Source: Hordeum vulgare subsp. vulgare
Lineage: Eukaryota; Streptophyta; Magnoliopsida; Poales; Poaceae
Assembly: GCF_904849725.1 (NCBI RefSeq)
Contig: NC_058520.1
Location: 322,721,186-322,785,185 of the forward strand
Direction: 5' to 3'
Length of the DNA: 64,000 nt
The translations under genes and the position numbers were made by a program. This document shows positions 33,993 through 45,744 of the stretch, piece by piece (position 1 is the first letter of the stretch; each line of letters begins with the position of its first letter). Below the pieces are notes generated by a model, which saw only the letters and a program-made list of their open reading frames with translations, made no database searches and was not told the origin of the DNA.

Positions 33993-34676
33993 TCACACAA
34001 AAGACAAGAATTGAAGCACAACGAGAGCATCATAAAGCATGTGAAAATCACATCTAAGTCTAACATACTTCCTATGCATAGGCATTTTATAGGAAAACAT
34101 ATTGTCAAAACAACCAATAGTTACCATATGCAAGGACGAAGAAAGAGACAATAGCAATCTCAACATAACGAGAGGTGATTTAGTGATATGAAAGATTCTA
34201 CCACCATATTTTCCTATCTCATAATAATTACATGTGGGATCATATTCGAATTCAACAATGTAACTATCACATAGGATATTCTTTTCATGATCCACATGCA
34301 TGCAAAGTTGACGCTCTTCAAAAATAGTGGGATTATCATCAACTAAAGTCATGACTTCTCCAAACCCACTTTCAATAATATTGCAAATATCATATTCATC
34401 ATGAGGCTTAAACAAGTTTTCAAGATCATAAGAAAAATCATCGCCCCACTCATGATCATTGCAACAAGTAGTGGACATAGCAAACCTAGCATCCCCAAGC
34501 TTAGGGTTTTGCATATTTTTAGCATGATTGTCACTAATAGAATTTATAGTGAAACCATTGCAATCATGCTTTTCATCCAAGGAGCCCTCGTGAATCACTT
34601 CATAAATTTCTTCCTCACAATTTTCAGATTCACGCATCTCAAGCAAAACTCCATTAAGATAGTCAAGTGCACTCAA
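33993..34676 (-). CDS. Unknown 227-codon ORF of a non-autonomous LTR element
   Basis: I do not recognise a domain. The frame is open from 34676 to 33993. The upstream stop is 24 bases before that. The first ATG is at 34637 (MRESENCEEEIYEV), giving 214 codons. The N-terminal two thirds are acidic (NCEEEIYEVIHEGSLDEKHD) with a conserved-looking Cys/His region (CMHVDHEKNILCD, DPTCNYYEIGKYGG). The last 60 residues are hydrophobic and basic (LVMLRLLLSLSSSLHM and a tail ending FLSFV), compatible with a membrane segment. It replaces gag-pol between primer site and 3' region. It is intact in an element whose LTRs differ by about 6%, which suggests either selection while active or chance. Confidence 0.5.
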   Translation of the reverse strand: MSALDYLNGVLLEMRESENCEEEIYEVIHEGSLDEKHDCNGFTINSISDNHAKNMQNPKLGDARFAMSTTCCNDHEWGDDFSYDLENLFKPHDEYDICNIIESGFGEVMTLVDDNPTIFEERQLCMHVDHEKNILCDSYIVEFEYDPTCNYYEIGKYGGRIFHITKSPLVMLRLLLSLSSSLHMVTIGCFDNMFSYKMPMHRKYVRLRCDFHMLYDALVVLQFLSFV

Positions 34677-34825
34677 CTCACTAGCAATTGGATCAACTTA
34701 ATTGGATCTCTTAAAGAGACTAGCAAGTGGATGAGGACCATATCACTAGATTTTCAGCAAGCGAAGATGCAAGCATATTGAAGGCACATGGCACACAAGC
34801 GAACAGAAAGCAAGCGAGAGAAAAG

Positions 34826-34870
34826 GGCGAACGAAAAAGGCAAACGAAAAAAGGCAAACAAAAAAGGCAA
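34826..34870. repeat. Short tandem repeat in the 5' leader
   Basis: About three units of GGCAAACGAAAAAA-like sequence lie between the primer site and the ORF. A looser version occurs at the same place in the related element (about 45585-45640). Confidence 0.6.
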
Positions 34871-34974
34871 ATTGTGAAGTAGGGGAGAGGAAAACGAGAG
34901 GCAACTGGCAAACAAAGTAAATGAAGAGATGAGTTTGCGACACTTACTTGGATGAGTTCTTGACTTGATCCTCC

Positions 34975-34992
34975 TCCCTGGCAACGGCGCCA
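34975..34992 (-). other. Primer binding site, Asp-tRNA type
   Basis: The + strand reads TCCCTGGCAACGGCGCCA, ten bases before the LTR at 35003. This is the 3' end of plant tRNA-Asp with one mismatch (CTGG in place of CCGG). Confidence 0.82.
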
Positions 34993-35002
34993 GAAATTCT
35001 TC

Positions 35003-36547
35003 TGCTATCCCACAGACAACAGTGTCATAAATTGACACGTTGACAGAGGTTGGGCTTGCATTGGTTTTTCCCTTGAAGAGGAAAGGGTGATGCAGCACAG
35101 GAGCAGTAAGTATTTCCCTCAGTTTGAGAACGAAGGTATCGATCCAGAAGGAGGGTCTCATCAAGTCCAGAGTACCTGCGCAAACACAAACAAGCTTGCA
35201 CCCAACGCTTCAAAGGGGTTGTCAATCCCTTTAAGATTGTTTGCAAAGTGAGATCTGAAGGCGGAAAGTGCAACGAAGTAAAAAGTGTAAGGCTGAAAAT
35301 AAGGTGTGGAGTCTACCCTGGGGGCCATAGTGTTCACTAGAGGCTTTTCTCAAAATAGCAAGTGTTACGGTAGGTGAACAAATTACTGTCGAGCAATTGA
35401 TAGAACCGCGCAAGGTCATGACGATATCTAAGGCAATGATCATGCATATAGGCATCACGTCCGAGACAAGTAGACCAATACTTTCTGCATCTACTACTAT
35501 TACTCCACACATCGACCGCTATCCAGCATGCATCTAGTGTATTGAGTTCATGACGAACAGAGTAACGATTTAAGCAATATGACATGATGTAGAGGGATAA
35601 TCTCAAACCAATGATGAAAACCCCATCTTTTTACCGTTGATGGCAACAACACGATGTGTGCCTAGCTACCCCTTCTGTCACTGGATGAGGTCACCGCACG
35701 GTATGAACCCAAAACCAAGCACTTCTCCCATTGCAAGAATCATAGATCTAGTTGGCCAGACAAAACCCACAACTCGAAGAGAATTACAAGGATATGAAAT
35801 CATGCATAAGAGAGATCAGAAGAAACTCAAATAAGATTCATAGATAATCTGATCATAAATCCACAATTCATCGGATCTCGACAAACACACCGCAAAACAA
35901 AATTACATCGGATAGTTCTCCATGAAGATCATGGAGAACTTTGCATGGAAGGTCCAAGAGAGAGAAGAAGCCATCTAGCTACTAGCTATGGACTCGTAGG
36001 TCTATGGTGAACTACTCACGCATCATCGGAGAGGTCATGGTGTTGATGAAGAAGCCCTCCGTGTCCGAATCCCCCCTCCGGCAGGGCACCAGAACGTGCC
36101 CCAGATGGGATCTTGCGGAGACAGAAGCTTGCGACGGCGGAAAACTGATTTCAATGATCTCCTGATTTTTTCTGGAATTTATGGGAATGTATAGGCGAAA
36201 GACCTAGGTCAGGGGACGTGTAGGGGGCCCACAAGCCTGGGTGGCGCCCCCTTGGCCGCGGGGTGGGGGCTTGTGGGGCCCCTAGGGCTCCCCTGCCTTG
36301 GCTCCCAAGCTCCCCGATCTTCTTCCGTTCCAAAAAAAATATTTTTAGGGATTGTCTTCCGTTTGGACTCCGTTTCAAAATCTCCTCTGAAAGGGGTCTA
36401 AAACATGGAAAAAACGGGAACTGACACTTGGCACTGAGTTAATAAGTTAGTCCCAAAAAATATATAAAAGGCATGCAAAACATCCAAAGTTTGACAAGAT
36501 AATAGCATGAAACCATCAAAAATTATAGATACGTTGGAGAGGTATCA
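35003..36547 (-). repeat. 5' LTR of the non-autonomous element
   Basis: It starts TGCTATCCCACAG at 35003 and ends GAGAGGTATCA at 36547, where the partner has GAGACGTATCA. ACTGG follows. Confidence 0.92.
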
Positions 36548-36769
36548 ACTGGCGCCCGACGCCGAGGAGGAGGAGGAGGAGGAAGAGGAGGAGCCTCTAG
36601 CTCGATAGAGGCCCAAACGAGTGCTTCGACATGCCGGCTCCAACACCCCCGTCTGACAAACTCCGCCTACCGCGCCTGCCAAGAGTCCCAGATTCGCGTC
36701 TCCTCCGGTGGATGCCGAGAAGGACGTGGATTTTGATGTTTCTGCCTTCAGCTCGGGGGAGGAGGAGGA

Positions 36770-36847
36770 GTAAGTGTTTGACTTTTACCCCCTTCGAAAC
36801 CCCTTGCCTTGTGCTCTTACTCATCAGGTGTTGGTTCTTCTTCTTAG
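36770..36847 (+). other. Probable intron 1 of the Tat antisense ORF
   Basis: The donor is GTAAGTG at 36770 and the acceptor TTCTTCTTCTTAG ends at 36847, with a pyrimidine-rich stretch before it. Without splicing a TAA stops the frame at once. With it the acidic frame continues into EDTETLAQRMAKR. Length is 78 bases. Confidence 0.68.
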
Positions 36848-37076
36848 GGACACGGAGACGCTGGCCCAGAGGATGGCGAAGAGGGCTAGGGTGTCGGCAG
36901 GCAGCGGTACTTCGACAAGCCCCTGAGGGGTGCCATCGGCAGCTTCCACCGCTCCAGTGTCCAGCTCCCGGCAGAGCCACCAGCGGGAGTCGCCAAGGCC
37001 TTCGGCGCCCGAGGAAGAGCCCCGACAACCAATGTCGCCGGAGAGGGGATAGCTGCCCCTCACCAGCTTGACGAGG

Positions 37077-37174
37077 GTGAGTGTCCTAGCAAAGGACGCC
37101 CGAAAGTTTCTGCACACGTCTTCTCGGATGTTCGCCTCGTCCTAATCATCTTATTCTTTATCTTATTCCAGAGG
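37077..37174 (+). other. Probable intron 2 of the Tat antisense ORF
   Basis: The donor is GTGAGTG at 37077. The acceptor TTATCTTATTCCAG ends at 37172, or two bases later at AGAG (37174), which gives the better joined frame into SSAEEMNVDFVIEE. Length is about 96-98 bases. An upstream frameshift near 37050 prevents a clean phase test. Confidence 0.55.
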
Positions 37175-38415
37175 CTTCTCCTCGGCGGAAGAGATGAATG
37201 TCGACTTCGTCATCGAGGAGACCGCGCGGTACATAGCCGCTAAGGCCGATGAGGTTGCCGCGAGCGAGTCCGCTGTGGAGGCACGGGATCGGGCCACCCG
37301 GGAACTAATAGAGGAGATTACCGAGGGTCTCGTGGCACGCACCAATGATCCTCCTGCTGTTGAAGGTTTGGGGAGCGCTGGATGAAGATCCCCCTTTTGC
37401 CGGTGAAGATGGCAGTGGCGACCAGCCTCCCGCTCGAGGGCCTCCGCCAGCCAGTGAGGATGCTGGTGGCGACCAACCTCGTGCGCCTGGGCCCCCGCCA
37501 GCCAGCGAGTATGTTCGCGCCGGCGAGGGTCGGTACATCAATCCGCGGGGGTGTGCCGTACCACTATAGCCGTGGAGGAGGAGAGCTTTGACGCTGAAGT
37601 CTCCACCAATGCAGGGCTTGAGATCGTGGACGGACCGGGGGCCCGTGGAGGGAAGCTTGGCAAAGAGCACCTCTTCCAGTCCATGAGGGACAACGTCAGT
37701 CATCTCCAGGCCCTTTACCAGGCCGAGAAAGAGAAACTGGACTCCCGGATGGCGTTCGTCGAGGCAGTAGAGGATGCCTTCGAGAAGCACTTCGAGGAGA
37801 CGCGGGCCCACTTCACCGAGGCTCACGAGGAGTTGAAGGTGGCTGGCGAGAAGCTGAGGGCCAAGCGGGACGAGCTCCTCCTGAAGTCATGTGACATCCG
37901 GAAGGAGAAGGAAGAGGCTCGGCACCGTATCTCCGACGAAGACGCTTGCCTCAACGCGCTTCGGATCAACCTCGAGTCCCATGAGGAGGAACTTGTCGAT
38001 CGCGAGAAGGCACTCGATGGCAGGCTCCATGCCAAGGACGAAGAAGTGGAGAGGCTCGTGGCGCGGAGCACCCAAGAGCTCTCGGATCAGCATAAGGACG
38101 CCCTTGCCGCCCAGGCCTCGAAGCATGCCGGCGAGTTGTAGGAGGTTGCCGGCAAGGCTGTCAACACCGAGGCCGCCAGGGAGGAGCTTGTCGGCAAACT
38201 GAAGAAACTGGAAGAGGATCTTGAAGGCTTCGGCAAGAAGATCTCTGCCCTCACAGTAGATAGAGAAAAGGCCCTCTCCTACTTGGCAGAGACCCAAGCT
38301 GTCGTTTCCGATAAGAGTGCTCAGCTCAGCTCCGCCAATGCCTCCCTTGTCGCCTTGCAGGATAAACTAGCTGTTGTGGAGCGGGCTCTTGAAGAAAACA
38401 AGGCCCGCGAGGAGG

Positions 38416-39239
38416 TGATACGTCCATTTTGCATCATGCTTTCATGTTTATATGTATTGCTTTTTGGGCTGTTATTTCACTTCACGGTACAATACTTATG
38501 TCTTTTCTCTCTTATTTTGCAAGGTTTACATGAAGAGGGAAAATATCGGCAGCTGGAATTCTGGCCTGAAAAAGGAGCAAGTTTGAGATGCCTATTCTGT
38601 GCAACCCCAAAAGCCGTGAAAATCAACGTGGAATTTTTTGCGAATATATAAAAAATAATGGGCGGAAGAAGTACTAGAGGGGCGCCACGTGGAGGCCACA
38701 AGCCTGCCAGGCCCGACCTACCCCCCTGGCTGGGGCTGGAGGGCTTGTGGGCCCCCAGTTGCCCCTCCGGCGCTCATCTTTGGCTATATGAAGGGTTTCG
38801 TCTGGAAACAAATCAGGAGGGAGCTTTTTCATGGATTCACCGCCGCCACAAGGCAGAACTTGAGCAAAACCAATCTAGACCTCCAGCAGGATGATCCTGT
38901 CGGGGAAACTTCCCTCCCGGAGGGGGAAATCATCACCATCGTCATCAGCAACACACCTGTCATCGGAGGGGACTCGTCACCATCAACATCTTCATCAGCA
39001 CCATCTCATCTCCAAACCCTAGTTCATCACTTGTAACCAATCTCCGTCTCACGACTCCGATTGGTACTTGTAAGGTTGCTAGTAGTGTTAATTACTCCTT
39101 GTAGTTGATGCTAGTTGGATTATTTGGTGGAAGAGTTTATGTTCAGATCCTTGATGCTACAAATTACCTCTCTGGTCATGAATATGATTATGCTTTGTGA
39201 GTAGTTACTTTTGTTCATGTGGACATGGGATAAGTCATG
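38416..39239 (+). repeat. 5' LTR of the Athila element, left part
   Basis: It starts TGATACGTCCATTTTGCATC and ends GGGATAAGTCATG, where a 10-kb element is inserted. The last five bases, TCATG, are the TSD. The LTR continues at 49246. Confidence 0.93.
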
Positions 39240-40866
39240 TGATGTCAGCTATGTTAATGCACAGAAGTCCTTCCAATGGCGCCAGAAACAGGTGTGTCGA
39301 CGGCACCAGGAATCCTTCAGCTGCGGCTACGCCTTAAGGGACTTCCTAGGAAAGTATGCAAAGGATTTCCCCCGTGGCTTTGGAGCCTTGCATTGGTGTT
39401 CCCCTGAAGCGGAAAGGGTGATGTAGCTTAGTGACGGTAAGTATTTCCCTCAGTTTGAGAACCAAGGTATCAATCCGGTGGAGGAGTATCACAAGATCCT
39501 GCACAAACACAAAAGCTTGCTCCAACGCTATGAAGGGGTTGTCAATCCCTTATAGATTGTTTGCCAAGTGAGAACTCAAAGCAACAAATTAACAAAGCAA
39601 AGTAAAAGCGGAGGTTCAAACGATGGATGTGAATAGACCCGGGGGTCGTAGTGTTTACTAGTGGCTTCTCTCATGAAAGTAAGTAGACGGTCGGTGAACA
39701 AATTACTGTCGAGCAATTGATAGAACCGCGCAAAGTCGTGATGGTATCTATGCAATGATTATATCTATAGGCATCACGTCCAAAACAAGTAGACCGATAC
39801 TTTCAGCATCTACTACTATTACTCCACACATCGACCGCTATCCAGCATGCATCTAGTGTATTAACTCCATAAGAACAGAGTAACGTCTTAAGCAAGATGA
39901 CATGATGTAGAGGGATAATCTCAAACCAATGATAAAACCCCATCTTTTTACCATTGATGGCAACTACTTGATGTGTGCCTTGCTGCCCCTACTGTCACTA
40001 GGAAAGGTCACCACATGGTAGAACCCAAAACGAAGCACTTCTCCCATTGCAAGAATCATAGGTCTAGTTGGCCAAACAAAATCCAAGCCTCGGAGAGACT
40101 TACAAGCATATCAAATCATGCATATAAGAAATCAGCAAAGACTCAAATATATATCATAGATAATCTGATCACAAATCCACAATTCATCGGATCTCGACAA
40201 ACACACCGCCAAAGAAGATTACATCGGATAGATCTCCATGAAGATCATGGAGAACTTTGTATTGTAGATCCAAGAGAGAGAAGAAGCCATCTAGCTACTA
40301 ACTACGGACCCGTAGGTCCGAAGTGAACTACTCACGAGTCATTGGAGGGGCGATGATGATAATGAAGAAGCCCTCCAACTCCAAAGTCCCCTCCCGCACG
40401 GCGCCGGGAAGGGTCTCCAGATGAGATCTCGCGGAAACGGAAGCTTGCGGCGGCGGAAAAGTATTTTCGAGGCTCCCCTGATTTTTTGCGGAATATTTGG
40501 GAATTTATAGGCCAAAGACCTAGGTCTGGGGGCGGCCAGGGAGGCCACAAACCTGCCCACCGCCGCCTCCCCCCTGGTGGCGGAGTGGGGGCTTGTGGGC
40601 TCCCTGGAGCCCACCTGGCTTGGCCCAAAAGCCCCCTGGTTTTCTTCCGTTCGGGAAAAATCATTTCACGGTTTTTCTTCTGTTTGGACTCCGTTCCAAA
40701 ATCAGATCTCAAAAGAGTCAAAAACACGGAAAAAACAGGAACTGACACTTGGCACTGAATTAATAAGTTAGTCCAAAAAAGATATAAAAGGTACATAAAA
40801 CAACCAAAGAAGACAATATAACAGCGTGAAACCATCAAAAATTATAGATACGTTTGAGACGTATCA
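39240..40866 (-). repeat. 3' LTR of the gag-protease element
   Basis: It starts TGATGTCAGCTATGTTAATG and ends GTTTGAGACGTATCA (1627 bp). The outer part shares its ACGTATC...TATAATTTTTGATGG end with the 29712-36547 family. Confidence 0.93.
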
Positions 40867-43460
40867 AGCATCCCCAAGCTTAACTCCTGCTCGTCCTCGA
40901 GTAGGGAAGTGATAAGAATGAATTTTTGATGCTTTCATCCTACCTAGCATAGGTGTCCTTTGTAATTCCTCTTAAGTGACGTGAATGTTCAGATCCATTA
41001 GATTCAAAACAATAGTTTGCTATTGACGTGGAAACAATAATAATTCAAGCAAACTAGCAAAGTAATCATGAACTTTCGAAATAACAAGGCCAAAAGAAAG
41101 TTATCCCTACAAAAGCATATAGTCTGGCTATGCTCTATCATCATTGCACAACGAATTTAAATCATGCACAACCCCGGTATTGGCCAAGTAATTGTTTCAC
41201 ACCTTTACTTTCTCAAACCTTTTCAACTCTCACATAATACATGAGCGTGAGCCATGGTTATAGCACTATAGATGGTGTGGAATGTAGTGGAGGTTTCAAG
41301 ACACAAAAAGGAGAAGATAGTCACATTAAATAGGCATATCAATGAGCTGTGGAGATGCTCATCAATAGATATACTAGAGCTACAAGTATGTGAAAGCTCT
41401 TAAAGAAAACTAGTGGGTGTGCATCCAATTTGCTTACTCACAAAGACCTAAGGAAATTTTGAGGAAGCCTATCATTGGAATATACAAGCCAAGTTATATA
41501 ATGAAAATTTCCCACTAGCTATATGGTGGTGACAAAACGAGAGACTCTCAATCATGAAGATCATGGTGCTTCATATGCACAAGTGTGGAAAAAGTGGTAG
41601 CATTGTCCCTTCTATCTTTTTCTCTCATTTTTTTTATTTGGTGGGCTCTTTGGCCTCTTTTTTTTGGTGGGTTCTTTGGCCTATTTTATTTCCTCACATG
41701 GGACAATGCTCCATTAATGATGATCATCACACTTTCAACTCACAACTTAGAGCAACTATGACTCTATATGGAATGCCTTCGATAGTGTACCGTGGCAATG
41801 ATCTAGCATGGCATAGACATCAATGGAAACATCATGCTAGCTATCTTACGATCATGCAATGGCAATGTAAACGTGGTGGCACATGTCATGGTGGTAGTAG
41901 CATGGAAATACATCTCGGAATGACTTTGAAAAAGCCATAGTAGGTAGGTATGGTGGCTATTTTGAGGGAGGCTAATGGTGGGTTTTGTGCACCGGCGAAA
42001 GTTGCACGGCACTAAGAAGATAGTGATGGTGGAAGGTAAAAGTGCATATAAACCATGGACTCAACATTAGTCATGAAGAACTCATATACTTGTTGCAAAA
42101 GTTTTATTAGTAATCGAAACAAAGCATTCAACGCATACTCCTAGGGGAAGGGTTGGTAGGTATAAACCATCGCGCGATCCCGACTGCCACGCAAAGGATG
42201 ACAATCAATATACTAACCATGCTCAGATTTCATCACATAGCGGTTCACCATACGTGCATGCTACGGGAATCACTAACTTCAACACAAGTATTTCTAGATC
42301 CACAACACCTTACTAGCATGACTTCAATATTACCATAACCACAACTCAAAACTAATTGAGATGAATCAAACTTCTCTAACTATTCAATGCACATGAAGGT
42401 AGAAGTTTTCGTATCCCTTTGGATAACTACCCCTTTTGAGACTACTTTCAAAGCATAGATCAACTACCAAGCCATGCACCTTTGTGCTCTAAAAGATATA
42501 AGTGAAGCACATGTGAGCTGAATTGTGTACCAAAAGATATAAGTGAAGCTCGACAAAATCACGGTGTGTGCATGTCTCTCTCTCTCTAGGTGTGCAGAAA
42601 GGATGATTGTGACACAACAAAAATAAAAGACTCCTACGATACAAGACGCTCCAAGCAAAAACACATAACATGTGGTCAATAAAAATATAGCCCCAAGTAA
42701 CGTTACCGATGGATTGAAGACGAGAGAGGGGATGCCTTCCCGGGGCATCCCCAAGCTTAGGCTTTTACGACATCCTCGAATCTCTTGGGGTGCCTTGGGC
42801 ATCCCCAAGTTTGAGCTCTTGACAATCTTTATCTCATTGTCCATAAGAACTTCACCCAAAACTTGAAAAGTTCACAACACGAAACTTAAACAGAAACTCG
42901 TGATAACATTAGTACAAGAAAGCAAACCACCACTTCCTTAGGTACTGTAGCAAACTTAAATTCTACTTGCGCTGATGTTGGGTTACTGTACTTTCAATCT
43001 TCAATGGCTAATGCCCCCCGATACTATCTATAGTTTCATCAAAATAAGCAACCAACACAACAAAAACAGAATCTGTTAACAGCAGACCAGTCTGTAGCAA
43101 TCTGTATGTTTAGTATACCTGTGGTACTTCACAAATTCTGAAAAATTACGGAAGTATGAAGAATTTGCGTAGCAATCAGAAGCAAATAGAATCAACTCAA
43201 AATCTCTTATAGAACAAAAATGAAAATTATTTTCGTGAGCAGAAAGTTTCAGTCTTTTCCAGCATGACCAAACGATCATCTCCAAGACTAATCATAACGG
43301 TTTTGCTTGGCACAAACGCAAAAAAGAAACACAAAAACACAATCATAACAGAATTATAAAAGTGTGGAAACCACAAAACAGAAAGAAAAATGATAGATTC
43401 GTTGGGTTGCCTCCCAACAAGCGCTTTTGTTTAACGCCCTTAGCTAGGCGAAAGGTGATG
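40867..43460 (-). other. 3' non-coding region of the gag-protease element
   Basis: About 2.6 kb with no credible gene. It begins with the polypurine tract (40867-40882, AAGCTTGGGGATGCT on the minus strand). It holds PPT-like copies at 42745-42760 and 42799-42812 and matches 31255-33992 of the shorter element. RT and integrase would be expected between here and the protease but are absent. Confidence 0.72.
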
Positions 43461-43463
43461 AAA

Positions 43464-45538
43464 TCACGTATAGTCATCTTTGGTGCTCAAACCATAGGTA
43501 GCCCTCATCATAGATTCATAAGGCAATCTTATTTTCTTTCTAGGAAAGTGCTCCATGACCTTCTTTAAAGGAAATTGAAATCTAATATTCCCTTCCTTCA
43601 TATCGATGATAGCACTAATAGTCCTTAGGAAAGGTCTACCAAGAATAATGGGACATGAAGGATTGCAATCTATGTCAAGTGCAATGAAATCCATGGGCAC
43701 ATAGTTCTTATTTGCAACAATAAGAACATCATCGATCCTCCCCATGGGTTTCTTGATAGTAGAATCCGCAAGATGCAAATTAAGAGAACACTCTTCAATC
43801 TCATGAAAACCAAGAATATCACATAAAGACTTTGGAATCGCGGAAACACTAGCACCCAAATCACACAAAGCATTGCACTCATAGTTTTTGATCTTGATTT
43901 TGATAGTAGGTTCCCACTCATCATGAAGTTTATAGGTATAGAGACTTCTAGTTCTAGCTTCTCTTCAAGAGATTTCATCATAGCATCTACGATATGCGCG
44001 GTAAAGGCTTTACTTTGGCTATAAGCATGTGGAGAGTTTGCAATGGATTGCATCAAAGAAATGCATTCAAACAAGGAGCAATTATCATAATTGAATTCCT
44101 TGAAATCCAAAGTGGGAGTTTCATTACTACCCAAAATTTTGACTTCTTCTACTCCACTCTCCACACCTTTATCATCAAGATAGGTGGACTCCGAATCATT
44201 GGGGCGTTTTTCAACCAAAGTGGATTCATATCCAGCCCCTCCATAAGTAGTTTTGACACGCGAAAACAAAGATTCAAGAGTAGACACACCAAGCACTTTA
44301 AGATCTTCATGATTTGCATCACTAGAACGCACCCTTTTAAACCATTCATGTCTAGCGCGAATTTGGGCGGTTCTTTCTTTGCTCTCATTCATGGAGATAC
44401 ACATAGCTTTCAAAGTTTCATCCAAGTTGACCTTGGGAGGAGCGCATCTAACTTTCAAAGCATCAACATCACAAGACATCCTATCAACGCTCTTAGCCAA
44501 ATCGTCTATTTTGAGTAGTTTTTCCTCTATGGACGCATTGAAAATGTTTTGAGAGTTGATGAACTCTTTGATATTACTCTCTAGATCAGAGGGTAATTTT
44601 TTGTGATTTCCATAAGTGTTGCCGTAGGAATTGCCATAATTGTTAGAGGAGTTACTAGGAAAAGGCCTAGGAACATAGTTTCCTCTAAAAGCATTGTTGT
44701 TGCCAAAATTGTTCCTACCAACAAAATTCACGTCCAAACTAGCGTTGCTACTCTCAATCAAAGAATATAGTGGCATGTCATTAGGATCTACGGTAGCGTT
44801 TCTACTAGCAACCAAATTCATCAACTCGTCCATCTTAGCACTAAGCGAGTTAATTTCTTCTATAGCATGCACCTTTTTGCTAGCAGGCGACCTTTCAGTG
44901 TGCCGCTGAGAGTCGTTGGTCATGATATTGTCTAGGAGTTTCGTAGCGTCTCCTAACATGATTTCCATGAACGTTCCACCTGAGGCGGATTCCAATATAT
45001 TGTGAGAAGCGAAATTCAAGCCAGCGTAAAAGATTTGTATAATCATCCACAAACTCAAGCCATGAGCGGGACAATTTCTAATCATAAGCTTCATCCTCTC
45101 CCAAGATTGTGCAACGTGTTCATGATCAAGTTGCTTGAAATTCATGATATCGTTACGTAAGGAGATGATATTAGCCGGCGGAAAATACTTGGATATGTAA
45201 ACATCTTTGCACTTATCCCAAGAATCGATACTATCTTTAGGCAAAGAAGAAAGCCAAGTTTTTGCGCGATCTCGCAACGAGAAAGGAAAAAGTTTCAACT
45301 TAATCACTTCATTATCCACATCTCTTTTCTTTTTAATATCTCAAAGCTCAATGAAGGTATTGAGATGGGAGGCGGCATCTTCACTAGGAAGGCCAGAGAA
45401 TTGCTCTTTCATAACAAGATTCAACAAAGCTGCGTTGATTTCATACGATTCCGCACTAGTGGCGGGAGCAATCGGAGTACTAAAAAAATCATTATTATTA
45501 GTGCTCGAGAAGTCTCAAAGTTTGGTGTTTTCAGCCAT
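43464..45538 (-). pseudogene. Athila-type gag and aspartic protease
   Basis: On the minus strand the ATG is at 45538. Stops at about 45515 and 45343 are followed by 549 open codons (45319-43670). The capsid region contains LFPFSLRDRAKTWLSSLPKD, YISKYFPPANIISLRNDIMN and AQSWERMKLMIRNCPAHGLS. An Asn/Gly-rich linker (NYGNSYGNTYGNHKK) and a long charged region follow. A frame change near 43925 leads into the protease, MCDLGASVSAIPKSL and CPIILGRPFLRTISAIIDM, where DLGAS is the Athila form of the active site. The protein would form the particle and cleave itself. The protease stops at 43464 with no RT beyond. Confidence 0.85.
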
Positions 45539-45744
45539 GATGACTTCAACAAACAAACAAGCACACAAGCAAGCAAGAGAACCGACAAAGGAAAACGGCA
45601 AGGGCAAAAGAAAATGGCGAAGGACAAAGGCAAATGAAAACGGTAACTGTGAAGTGGGGGAGAGGAAAACGAGAGGCAACTGGCAACAAAAGTAAATGCA
45701 AGAGAAGAGTTTGTGAGACCTACTTGGATAGATCTTGATTTCTC

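Larger units (their letters stand above)
29712..36547 (-). mobile_element. Non-autonomous Athila-type LTR element with a single unknown ORF, TSD ACTGG
   Basis: The LTRs are 29712-31254 (3') and 35003-36547 (5'), of 1543 and 1545 bp. ACTGG flanks the element at 29707-29711 and 36548-36552. The primer site (34992-34975) is of the Asp-tRNA type with one mismatch. The interior is only 3.75 kb and has no gag, protease, RT or integrase. One 227-codon ORF (34676-33993) stands in place of gag-pol. The 5' leader and about 2.7 kb of 3' region match the 39240-49240 element. It would depend on proteins of a related element. Confidence 0.92.
36553..38415 (+). pseudogene. Tat antisense ORF, segment C (acidic, Pro-rich and coiled-coil parts, two probable introns)
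   Basis: The frame of segment B continues into a Glu run (about 36560-36597). Two GT...AG intervals look like introns, and between them the exon reads DTETLAQRMAKRARVSAG. After the second comes VDFVIEETARYIAAKADEV. A Gly/Pro repeat GDQPPARGPPPASEDAGGD (about 37405-37515) is followed by a long predicted coiled coil (37600-38415) with runs such as HEELKVAGEKLRAKRDELLL. In-frame stops at about 36605, 36927 and 38139 (TAG where CAG is expected) and frame changes near 37050 and 37345 make it a pseudogene. It is cut at 38415 by the Athila element. Confidence 0.72.

Noticed and set aside
39275..39300. GGCGCCAGAAACAGG in the LTRs of the gag-protease element (also near 47643) as an extra primer site
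   Set aside because: Only about nine bases match the primer site core, it lies inside the LTR in both copies, and it lacks the CCGGCAAC part.
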